Shown here: piece by piece, positions 25,112-32,266 of the stretch | Layout of the letters: each line of letters starts with the position of its first letter | Position numbering within the stretch: the stretch's first letter is position 1 | Assembly: GCF_045863935.1 (NCBI RefSeq) | Contig: NZ_BTVP01000009.1 | Span: forward strand, 38,327 to 102,326 | Direction: 5' to 3' | Length of the DNA: 64,000 bases | From: Parvibaculum sp045863935 | Lineage (GTDB): Bacteria > Pseudomonadota > Alphaproteobacteria > Parvibaculales > Parvibaculaceae | Made by a program: the position numbers and the translations under genes | Notes under the pieces: generated by a model | Databases searched by the model: none | Seen by the model: the letters and a program-made list of their open reading frames with translations, nothing else | Told to the model about the DNA's origin: nothing

Positions 25112-26488
25112 TCAGCTCACGACGAGCGTCAGCCCGTCCATCTTCTCGATGCGCACCGTCGCTTGCGGGGCGAGATCCGCGGGCCCGCGCGCGTGCCAGC
25201 GTTCGCCGTGCACATGCACATAGCCTTCGCCGTTCGCCCATTCGAGGACGCGCGCTTCCGCCCCTTGCAATTGCTCTGCACCCGTCGCGACCGGTCGGCG
25301 TAGTGCGCGCCAGGTGTAGCCGACGAGAAAAATCAGCAGAACCGCGCTCGCAAGTGCGGTCGTTCCGATGGTCCACCAGGAAAGCTGGAACTCGGGCGTG
25401 TCGCTATCGACGAGAATGGCGGCACCGAAAATGAATGCGACCAAGCCGCCAAATCCTGCAATGCCGAATGTCGGCGTAAAGGCTTCGACCCCCATCAGCA
25501 CAAGACCGAAGACGATGAGCGCCGCGCCCGTATAGTCGAGCGGCAACTGGTTCAGCGCATAGAGACCGAGCAACAGGCAGATCGCGCCGAGAATGCCGGG
25601 ACCGAAACTGCCCGGGTTGGAGAGTTCGAAAATGATGCCATAGACGCCGATCATCATGAGCAGGAAGGCGACGTTCGGGTTGCTGATGAGCGCGAGAAGT
25701 TCCGTCATGAAGCCCGGCTCCAGATGCTCGATCCACGCCCCGGCCGTCGACAGCGTGACCGGCTTGCCGTTCGCGAGAACTTCGCGTCCGTCCATCTTGC
25801 TCAGAAGGTCTTCGAGACTTGGCGCAACGAGCTCGACCACGCCAAGCTCCTGTGCCTTCTTTGCGCCGATGCTTTCGCCTTCGCGTACGGCCGCTTCGGC
25901 CCATTCGGCATTGCGGCCATGCGTTTCGGCGAGGCTCACGATCAGCGCGACGGCGTCGTTCGTCGCCTTCTTCGAAAGGGCCTGCTCATTGGAGGGGGTG
26001 CCGCCATCGTCGCCTTTCTTTTCCTGTCCTGGCGGTTGCTGCGGCGTGCCGGGCATGCCGCCCATTGTTACCGGTGTGGCGGCGCCGATATTCGTGCCCG
26101 GCGCCATCGCAGCAATACCTGTCGCATAGACAATGTAGGTGCCGGCGCTGGCGGCGTGGCCTCCGCCCGGCCAGACATAACCTGCCACGGGTACATCGGA
26201 TGCGAGGATGTCGCTCACAATGTCGCGCGTCGATGTCACGAGGCCGCCAGGCGTGTTGATCCGGAGGATGAGGACGTCCGCGCGGCGCTCTTCGGCAGTC
26301 TCGATCGCCATCGCGATCTGGCGCGCGGTGGCGGGACCGATCGCGCCTTCGATCGTCGAGACGAGCGCAAGCGGTGGAGAGGCATCCTCCGCCGCAGGCG
26401 CGTTCGTCTGAGAAAGGCCGAGCCCCGGCAGCATGGCGCCGACGATCGCCAGTGTCGCATAGAGCGCGGATCGCATCGCGCGGTTCAT
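25112..26488 (-). CDS. Long-form NfeD: membrane-bound ClpP-type serine protease with OB domain
   Basis: 458 residues from the ATG at 26486-26488, preceded by AAGGGAGG. The signal segment (ALYATLAIVGAMLPGLGLS) precedes a ClpP-like protease domain with INTPGGLV, the nucleophile Ser in GGGHAASAGTYIV and the Lys of the Ser-Lys dyad near SKKATNDAVA. Four or five membrane segments follow (about 260-380). The C-terminal OB-fold domain is GAEARVLEWANGEGYVHVHGERW. The enzyme is expected to cut C-terminal tails of slipins and to act in membrane quality control. Confidence 0.92.
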   Translation of the reverse strand: MNRAMRSALYATLAIVGAMLPGLGLSQTNAPAAEDASPPLALVSTIEGAIGPATARQIAMAIETAEERRADVLILRINTPGGLVTSTRDIVSDILASDVPVAGYVWPGGGHAASAGTYIVYATGIAAMAPGTNIGAATPVTMGGMPGTPQQPPGQEKKGDDGGTPSNEQALSKKATNDAVALIVSLAETHGRNAEWAEAAVREGESIGAKKAQELGVVELVAPSLEDLLSKMDGREVLANGKPVTLSTAGAWIEHLEPGFMTELLALISNPNVAFLLMMIGVYGIIFELSNPGSFGPGILGAICLLLGLYALNQLPLDYTGAALIVFGLVLMGVEAFTPTFGIAGFGGLVAFIFGAAILVDSDTPEFQLSWWTIGTTALASAVLLIFLVGYTWRALRRPVATGAEQLQGAEARVLEWANGEGYVHVHGERWHARGPADLAPQATVRIEKMDGLTLVVS

Positions 26489-26670
26489 TCGGCGCCTCCC
26501 TTGGTCCGGTGCCTGTCTCGCGGTTGCGTTCCCAGTCTGCCAAAGGTTGCCGCTCATGGCCATGTTTTCCGCATCGCGACGGCATCACCCTTGCCCAAAG
26601 GGCCCGCCGCTCCATCTTCCTGCGGAACGGACAAACCGGCCCGATACGGAACAAATGGAGGCATCCGCCA

Positions 26671-26877
26671 ATGTCAGAACATGTCTACAGGGTGATTGAG
26701 GTCGTCGGCTCCTCGCCGGAGAGCATCGAGGGTGCCATCGGCAATGCCATCGGGAAGGCGAGCAAGACGCTCAGGGAGTTGCGCTGGTTCGAGGTGGTGG
26801 AAACGCGCGGCCATGTCGAAAATGGCAAGGTTGGCCACTATCAGGTCAAGTTGAAGCTGGCGTTCACGCTTGAATAG
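26671..26877 (+). CDS. Dodecin (flavin-binding small protein)
   Basis: 68 residues from the ATG at 26671, with GGAGG about 10 nt upstream; the longer open frame upstream is not coding. The sequence MSEHVYRVIEVVGSS followed by AIGNAIGKASKTLRELRWFEV is the dodecin signature, including the Trp that stacks on the flavin. The end is YQVKLKLAFTLE. Dodecins form hollow dodecamers that store FMN, riboflavin or related flavins. It is divergent from nfeD and convergent with the HD gene. Confidence 0.93.
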   Translation: MSEHVYRVIEVVGSSPESIEGAIGNAIGKASKTLRELRWFEVVETRGHVENGKVGHYQVKLKLAFTLE

Positions 26878-26882
26878 AATGG

Positions 26883-27311
26883 CTAGGCGCCGATAAGGCG
26901 CAATGCGTCGCGGTATTTCCGCGCCTTCTCCTCCCGCTCCTGCGGAGGCGTGGTCTGCAGTACAGCTTGAAGGTTGTCCTGCAGGTCCGCGATTTTCACC
27001 GCGCGTGAAAGCGGGTTTGAGGCGGCGCGGCGGGCGAAATCGAGATAGTCCTCGTTGTCTCGGCGCGTCAGCGCGTCGACGGCCGCAACGATCTTTTCGG
27101 GCACGCCCGCTTCCCGAAGACGTTCGAAAGTCCACCCCTCCGCATGCTCGACAACATCATGAAGCGCCGCGACGATCCGTTCCCTCTCTTCCGTCACGGA
27201 CATGGTCACGCGCATCACGTGGAAGATGTAAGGCTCACCCGTCTTCCTGTCCCGTTCTCCCTCATGGGCCTCTGCGGCGAGCGCGATTGCCTGTTCCAGC
27301 GTAATGGTCAT
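26883..27311 (-). CDS. HD-domain phosphohydrolase (small MESH1/SpoT-like)
   Basis: 142 residues from the ATG at 27309-27311 (MTITLEQAIALAAEAHEG). The HD-family metal site shows in YIFHVMRV, the HD pair in AALHDVVEHAEGWT and the later KIADLQDNL segment (Asp/Asn). The arrangement resembles small alarmone hydrolases or RelA/SpoT HD domains. The usual HDxxED is HDVVEH, with the last Asp replaced by His, so ppGpp hydrolysis cannot be assumed. It ends five bases past the dodecin stop in convergent orientation. Confidence 0.75.
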   Translation of the reverse strand: MTITLEQAIALAAEAHEGERDRKTGEPYIFHVMRVTMSVTEERERIVAALHDVVEHAEGWTFERLREAGVPEKIVAAVDALTRRDNEDYLDFARRAASNPLSRAVKIADLQDNLQAVLQTTPPQEREEKARKYRDALRLIGA

Positions 27312-27454
27312 GGTTGTATCTCGAAATGGCTGCCGCAAGGGAAGCGCGGAGCTCCGGTGAAACGCGTGAAATGGGTCAAGGTTCAATCTCGCTTGCCTGC
27401 TCCGGTTTCGCTAGTCTTCTGCCAATGAAGATTTTGGGAAAGAGGAGACGATCG

Positions 27455-28234
27455 ATGGAGCCCGTCAGAAAACTCAGCCGCTCGATCAAGGGAAAGGTCG
27501 CGCTCGTCACGGGTGCGGCAAGCGGCATGGGGCGCGCCACCGCGCATGTTTTCGCGGATGAAGGCGCGAAGGTCGCCGTCATCGATCTGAAACAGGACCG
27601 GGTGGATGCGGTTGTGAAGGAGATCGAAGCCGCGGGCGGCGAAGCGGCGGGATGGGCCCTCGATGTTGCCGACGGGGAGGGCATTATCCGCGTGGTGAAA
27701 GAGGTCGGGGAGCGCTTCGGCGGGCTCGACATCCTCGTCAACAATGCGGGCCTTGCGACCTTCCACGGGATCGGAGAGCCCGGATATGAAGACACATGGA
27801 CGCTCGCGCTCGACGTGATGCTCACCGCGCATATGCGCTTCGTTCGTGTGGCGCTGCCCATGCTGAAAAAATCGGGCGAGGGACGGATCGTCAATGTGGC
27901 ATCGACGGAAGGCTTCGGCGCGACGCCCGGAAATTCGCCTTATGTGGCGGCGAAGCACGGCGTCATCGGTCTCACGCGGGCGCTTGCGGTCGAGCTTGGC
28001 CGCGAAGGTGTGACGGCCAACTGCATCTGCCCCGGTCCGATCCGCACCGGCATCACGCAAGGCATCCCGGACGAGCACAAGGAGATTTTCGCGAAGCGCC
28101 GCGTGCCGCTTCGGCGCTACGGGCTTCCTGAGGAGGTGGCGCATGTGACGCTCAGCGTCGTCCTTCCGGCGTCCTCCTATCTCAACGGGGTGGCGATCCC
28201 GGTCGATGGCGGCATGCTGGTCAAGAACGCTTGA
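27455..28234 (+). CDS. Short-chain dehydrogenase/reductase (SDR), FabG-like
   Basis: 259 residues from the ATG at 27455 with GAGGAG eight bases upstream. The Rossmann motif is TGAASGMGRA, with NNAG at DILVNNAGLA, the catalytic Ser in VNVASTEGF and Tyr-Lys in YVAAKHG. The C-terminal part LNGVAIPVDGGM is typical of classical SDRs. The substrate cannot be set; 3-oxoacyl or hydroxy compounds are likely. Its last 14 bases overlap the 3' end of the convergent flavoprotein gene. Confidence 0.92.
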   Translation: MEPVRKLSRSIKGKVALVTGAASGMGRATAHVFADEGAKVAVIDLKQDRVDAVVKEIEAAGGEAAGWALDVADGEGIIRVVKEVGERFGGLDILVNNAGLATFHGIGEPGYEDTWTLALDVMLTAHMRFVRVALPMLKKSGEGRIVNVASTEGFGATPGNSPYVAAKHGVIGLTRALAVELGREGVTANCICPGPIRTGITQGIPDEHKEIFAKRRVPLRRYGLPEEVAHVTLSVVLPASSYLNGVAIPVDGGMLVKNA

Positions 28235-29456
28235 GCCAGCGCACGGCGCCTTCGCCCGCCGCGCGTCCCGTGGCAAGGCAGGCGGAAATCAGGTAGCCGC
28301 CGGTCGGTGCTTCCCAGTCGAGCATTTCACCGGCGGCGAAGACGCCTGGACATTTCTTCAGCATGAAGCTTTCGTCGAGTTCGCCGAACGGGATGCCGCC
28401 TGCGGCGCTGATCGATTCGGCGATGGGCCGCGGGCGCTCGAGCCTCAGAGGTAGTTGCTTGATCGTGCGGGCGAGCGACGAGGGGCTTTCGAACGCCGCC
28501 TTGTCTGCCGCCTCCCGCAGCAAGGCGGCTTTCACGCCGTCTATATGCGCCTTCTTCCGCAGATGATTTGCGATGGAATTCTTGCCTCGCGGCGCGGCAA
28601 GTGCTGTTTCGAGGCGGGCGAGGTCCATGTCCGGCGCGAGATCGATCGTGAGCGTCGCCTGTCCGCCGCGGTCCATGGCATCGCGAAGCGCGGCGGAGAG
28701 CGCATAGACAGCGCTTCCCTCGATGCCGTTCTCCGTCACCACGACGTCGCCCTTCACGCTTTCGCCGGCGAAGGCGAGCACCACGGACTTGACGGGGGCG
28801 CCCGCGAAGCGCTCCTTCATGTGATCGCTCCATGCGACGTCGAAGCCGCAATTCGAGGGGCGGAAGGGGGCAACTTCCACGCCGCGCGCGGACAGAAACG
28901 GTGTCCAGCTTCCATCGGCGCCGAGGCGCGGCCAGCTTGCGCCGCCAAGTGCGAGCACGGTCGCGTCCGCCATGAAGGTAACTTCGCCGCCGGGCGTCCC
29001 GAAGCGAAGCGCGCCGTCCCCGGTCCAGCCCTGCCATTTGTGGCGCGCGTGGAAGATGACGCCGCTTTCGTCAAGCCGCCGGAGCCAGGCCCGCAACAGG
29101 GGCGACGCCTTCATCATGACGGGAAAGACGCGGCCGGAGCTTCCCTCGAAGGTTTCGATCCCGAGTTCGGCGGCCCATGCCCTGATATCGTTTGGCGTGA
29201 AGGCTCTCAGCGCGGGCTCGAGTTTCTCTCGCGCTGCGCCGAAGCGGGTCAGGAAGGTTTCGAGGTCCTCACCATGCGTGATGTTGAGCCCGCTCTTGCC
29301 GGCAAGAAGGAATTTCCGGCCGAGCGAAGGCATGGCATCGAAAAGATGGACGTCGGCGAGGGGCGCAAGCCGCTCTGCCGCCATGAGGCCCGCCGGGCCG
29401 CCGCCGATAATTGCGGCGAGCGGGCGCGGGGAAGATTTTCCGGAAGTGTCGTTCAC
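28221..29456 (-). CDS. HI0933-family flavoprotein (TIGR03862-like NAD(P)/FAD oxidoreductase)
   Basis: 411 residues. The FAD-binding motif AAIIGGGPAGLMAAERLA is at residues 14-31. It is followed by LGRKFLLAGKSGLNITHGED, the HI0933 hallmark, then VLALGGASWPRLGADG and the C-terminal FAD-contacting segment GVFAAGEMLDWEAPTGGYLISACLATG (read as two parts). The chemistry is not established for this subfamily; other HI0933 members include flavoproteins that reduce steroid enones. It is convergent with the SDR gene, and divergent from the YaiI gene with 53 nt between starts. Confidence 0.88.
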   Translation of the reverse strand: MNDTSGKSSPRPLAAIIGGGPAGLMAAERLAPLADVHLFDAMPSLGRKFLLAGKSGLNITHGEDLETFLTRFGAAREKLEPALRAFTPNDIRAWAAELGIETFEGSSGRVFPVMMKASPLLRAWLRRLDESGVIFHARHKWQGWTGDGALRFGTPGGEVTFMADATVLALGGASWPRLGADGSWTPFLSARGVEVAPFRPSNCGFDVAWSDHMKERFAGAPVKSVVLAFAGESVKGDVVVTENGIEGSAVYALSAALRDAMDRGGQATLTIDLAPDMDLARLETALAAPRGKNSIANHLRKKAHIDGVKAALLREAADKAAFESPSSLARTIKQLPLRLERPRPIAESISAAGGIPFGELDESFMLKKCPGVFAAGEMLDWEAPTGGYLISACLATGRAAGEGAVRWLKRS

Positions 29457-29509
29457 GCGGGGAAGCTATCATCGTCCGCATCCGAATGCAGTCAGGGAAT
29501 GAAGAACAG

Positions 29510-29968
29510 GTGACCGAGATTTATGTCGATGCCGATGCCTGCCCGGTGAAGGAGGAGGTTGTGCGCGTCGCCGAGCGCCATGGCGTGCCCGTCCATATCG
29601 TCAGCAATAGCGGCATGCGGCCGACCGGCCATCCGCTCGTGCGGCAGGTTGTCGTGCCGGAAGGGCCGGATGCGGCGGATGACTGGATCGCGGAGCGGGC
29701 GAGCGTGGGCGATATCGTGGTGACGGGCGATATCCCGCTCGCCTCCCGCGCGCTCGAAAGGGGGGCGGCGGCGCTCGGCCATGACGGGCGGCCCTTCACG
29801 AGGGACAGTATCGGGATGGCGCTTGCCATGCGCGATCTGATGCGGGAGTTGCGGGAGACCGGGCAGTCCAAGGGTGGCGGCCCCGCCTTTTCCAGGGAGG
29901 ACCGCTCGCGCTTTCTCCGTGCGCTCGAAGATGCGTTGCGGGACGCGAAGCGCCGTTCCGGGCCTTAG
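29510..29968 (+). CDS. YaiI/YqxD family protein (DUF188)
   Basis: 152 residues from a GTG at 29510 with AGGGA upstream. This matches the family start (VTEIYVDADACPVKEE aligns to the MTxWVDADACP start of E. coli YaiI) and gives the same length. An ATG eight codons upstream is an alternative. Conserved features are DADACP, NSGMRP, VVVPEGPDAADDWI, DIVVTGDIPLA and MRDLMRELRETG. The PIN-like acidic residues suggest nuclease ancestry, but no activity is established. It overlaps the msrB 3' end by four bases in convergent orientation. Confidence 0.92.
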   Translation: MTEIYVDADACPVKEEVVRVAERHGVPVHIVSNSGMRPTGHPLVRQVVVPEGPDAADDWIAERASVGDIVVTGDIPLASRALERGAAALGHDGRPFTRDSIGMALAMRDLMRELRETGQSKGGGPAFSREDRSRFLRALEDALRDAKRRSGP

Positions 29969-30468
29969 GCCGGGCTGGCCGGTTCGAAGGTCATCGCCAC
30001 CCCGTTCATGCAATAGCGCTTTCCGGTCGGCGGCGGGCCGTCGTCGAACACATGGCCGAGATGGCCGCCGCAGCGTCGGCAGTGAACCTCGATGCGCGTC
30101 ATGAAGAAGCTCCGGTCTTCCGACGTGCCGACCGCATTGTCGAGCGGCGCATAGAAGCTCGGCCAGCCGGTGCCGCTTTCATACTTCGTCTGCGAAGAGA
30201 AGAGGGCGAGGTCGCATCCGGCGCAGTGGAACGTGCCGCTGCGCTTTTCCTTGTTGAGCGGGCTCGATCCGGGCCGTTCGGTGCCGTGCTCCCGAAGCAC
30301 ATAATATTGCTCGGGCGTCAGCAGTTCTTTCCATTCGGCCTTCGTCCTGGTCACTTCGAAGGAATCTTTTTCCGCCGCATCCGCACTGCCGCCGCGCAGC
30401 GCCGCTCCGGCGGCCGCGAGCACGCCCGCAACGGCGGTTCCGCCCAGAAATCTGCGTCGTGACATCAT
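29965..30468 (-). CDS. msrB: Peptide-methionine (R)-S-oxide reductase MsrB, Tat-exported
   Basis: 167 residues from the ATG at 30466-30468. The start MMSRRRFLGGTAVAGVLAAAG is a twin-arginine signal, so the mature enzyme is periplasmic. The MsrB fold shows TRTKAEWKELLTPEQYYVLR, two zinc CxxC pairs (CAGC and CRRC), the TGWPSF segment and the catalytic Cys in KRYCMNGVAM. It reduces the R form of methionine sulfoxide in oxidised exported proteins. It lies 10 nt downstream of msrA. Confidence 0.95.
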   Translation of the reverse strand: MMSRRRFLGGTAVAGVLAAAGAALRGGSADAAEKDSFEVTRTKAEWKELLTPEQYYVLREHGTERPGSSPLNKEKRSGTFHCAGCDLALFSSQTKYESGTGWPSFYAPLDNAVGTSEDRSFFMTRIEVHCRRCGGHLGHVFDDGPPPTGKRYCMNGVAMTFEPASPA

Positions 30469-30478
30469 GCTGTCCTCC

Positions 30479-31093
30479 TCAATGCCCGCCCGCTTCGCTG
30501 CCCCAGACCTGCTCGAGCCGCTCATCGCGCCCGCAGCTCCAGCGGTAGTAGGTGTAGCGGTTAGGATTCTTCACGTAGTAGTCCTGATGATATTTCTCGG
30601 CCGGAAAGAAGGGCCCTGCCTCCACGATTTCCGTCACGAAGGGCTGCGAAAAGCGCTCCGACTTCTCGAACTCTTCCTTCGACTTCTCCGCCAGCTTCTT
30701 CTGTTCCGCGTCGAGATAGAAGATCGCCGAACGGTATTGGGACCCCACGTCGCAAAACTGCGCATCCTTGCGAAACGGATCGATGTTGCGCCAGAAGATG
30801 TGCAGCAGTTCCTCGTAGCTCACCTTCGCGGGATCGTAGACGACCTTCACTGCCTCGGCGTGGCCCGTCCTGCCGCGCGAAACCTCCTCATAACTCGGAT
30901 TGGCGACCGTTCCGCCCGTATAGCCGGAGGTTGTGCCGATCACGCCGTCGGTCTTGTCGAAGGGCGGTTCCATGCACCAGAAGCAGCCCCCGGCGAAGAT
31001 CGCCACGGCCGTGGCCTTTTCCGGTTCCGTTTGGGCGGATGCGCCGCTCACGAGCATGGCGAAGGCAAGGGCGAGCGAAAGCAGGAAGCGCAT
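30479..31093 (-). CDS. msrA: Peptide-methionine (S)-S-oxide reductase MsrA, exported
   Basis: 204 residues from the ATG at 31091-31093, with AAGGAG upstream; the longer open frame upstream is not coding. The N-terminus MRFLLSLALAFAMLVSGASA is a Sec signal peptide. The catalytic motif GGCFWCMEPPFDK is followed by GYTGGTVANPSYEEVSRGRTGHAE and AIFYLDAEQKKLAE. With msrB directly downstream and also exported, the pair would repair both diastereomers of methionine sulfoxide in the periplasm. This is a two-protein solution instead of the fused or MsrPQ systems. Confidence 0.95.
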   Translation of the reverse strand: MRFLLSLALAFAMLVSGASAQTEPEKATAVAIFAGGCFWCMEPPFDKTDGVIGTTSGYTGGTVANPSYEEVSRGRTGHAEAVKVVYDPAKVSYEELLHIFWRNIDPFRKDAQFCDVGSQYRSAIFYLDAEQKKLAEKSKEEFEKSERFSQPFVTEIVEAGPFFPAEKYHQDYYVKNPNRYTYYRWSCGRDERLEQVWGSEAGGH

Positions 31094-31286
31094 GGGCCTT
31101 CGAGCTCCTTTGATGTGGATCAAGGTCCAGATGTCAGAGCGTAATGTAGGCTGAAACCATCGTTCCCGCCTTTCACATCGGCTCACGTCTTTGAGAGCCA
31201 TTCGCGGCGCAATCCCACATGGACGGGAGGGACGTTCCAAGGCTAGCATGTTGCAGCTGATGGTTTTGCTTTGGGAGGGGCTGGCG

Positions 31287-32087
31287 ATGGGCGTTCCGGC
31301 AGGAAATACGGGAGTGACGGGTGCCGCAGGCGTGGAGCCCGTGGTTCGCCGCATTCGTCCCGATCAGCCCTGGCGCTGGCTCGAGGCGGGCTGGGCGGAC
31401 ATGCGCACCGTTCCTGCGATCAGCCTGACCTATGGCATCGCATTTCTGCTGGCCTCGCTTTCGCTCGTGGCGGTGCTCCTCTTTGCCAACCTCAGCGCGC
31501 TGGTACCGGTCATGGCGGCGGGTTTCCTTCTCGTCGGCCCGATGCTCGCCGTCGGGCTCTACGAGGCGAGCCGCCGCCTCGAAGCGGGCCTGCCGGTGCA
31601 ACTGTCCGATGTCGCTTTCGTTTCGAGCCGCAACATTTCGCAGCTTGCTTTCGTCGGCGCCATGCTTGCAGGCGCAATGCTCATCTGGCTTCAGGTTGCG
31701 GGCTGGCTCTTTGCCGTCTTTTTCGGGGCCATCGGCATACCGCCGCTTTCCGATTTCGCGCCCATGCTGCTTCTCACACAGCGCGGGCTTGCCATGCTGG
31801 TCATCGGCTCGGTGGTTGGCGGGGCGATCGCCTTTGCCGTCTTCGCGATTTCCGCGATTTCCGTGCCGCTGCTCCTCGCCCGCGACATTGATGCGGTAAC
31901 GGCGGTGACGACGAGCATCCGCGCGGTGCGGCTCAACTTCTGGCCGATGCTGCTCTGGGCCTGGATTGTGGCGCTCCTCACTGCCTTCGGAATCGCGACC
32001 TGGTTTCTGGGCCTTGCGGTGATCTTCCCGCTGCTCGGTCATGCAACCTGGCATGCGCAGCGCGCGCTGGTGGGAGACGACGCCTAG
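31287..32087 (+). CDS. DUF2189 integral membrane protein (copy 1)
   Basis: 266 residues from the ATG at 31287, with GGGAGGGG directly upstream. After a polar N-terminus (VVRRIRPDQPWRWLEAGWADM) there are about six hydrophobic segments. The conserved pattern is VGPMLAVGLYEASRRLEAG, VPLLLARDIDAVTAVTTSIRAV and FPLLGHATWHAQRA. This fits the DUF2189 family, predicted inner-membrane proteins without known function. A paralogue is encoded at 52521-53312. Its 3' end overlaps ccoS by four bases in convergent orientation. Confidence 0.85.
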   Translation: MGVPAGNTGVTGAAGVEPVVRRIRPDQPWRWLEAGWADMRTVPAISLTYGIAFLLASLSLVAVLLFANLSALVPVMAAGFLLVGPMLAVGLYEASRRLEAGLPVQLSDVAFVSSRNISQLAFVGAMLAGAMLIWLQVAGWLFAVFFGAIGIPPLSDFAPMLLLTQRGLAMLVIGSVVGGAIAFAVFAISAISVPLLLARDIDAVTAVTTSIRAVRLNFWPMLLWAWIVALLTAFGIATWFLGLAVIFPLLGHATWHAQRALVGDDA

Positions 32088-32266
32088 TCCCTGCGCCTGT
32101 CATCGTCCGGCCCGTCATTGTCCGGCTTGTCATCGTCATAAAGGATGCGTTCGGCCGCGCCTTCGAGGTCGTCATATTGCCCGGACCTCAGCGACCAGAG
32201 GAAGGCGACAAGGCCGAGAAGGCCGAGCAGCAGCGCTGCGGGCACGAGGAAGATCAGGATATTCAT
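32084..32266 (-). CDS. ccoS: Cytochrome cbb3 oxidase assembly protein CcoS
   Basis: 60 residues: one membrane segment (MNILIFLVPAALLLGLLGLV) followed by the CcoS motif FLWSLRSGQYDDLEGAAERIL and an acidic Asp-rich tail. CcoS is needed for cofactor insertion (haem b and Cu) into CcoN. It overlaps the ccoI stop by four bases (32263-32266), so it is translationally coupled, and it ends the ccoNOQP-GHIS cluster. Confidence 0.95.
   Translation of the reverse strand: MNILIFLVPAALLLGLLGLVAFLWSLRSGQYDDLEGAAERILYDDDKPDNDGPDDDRRRD

Noticed and set aside
24310..26488. Slipin-NfeD pair considered novel
   Set aside because: This pairing is a well-known conserved operon; both proteins look normal.
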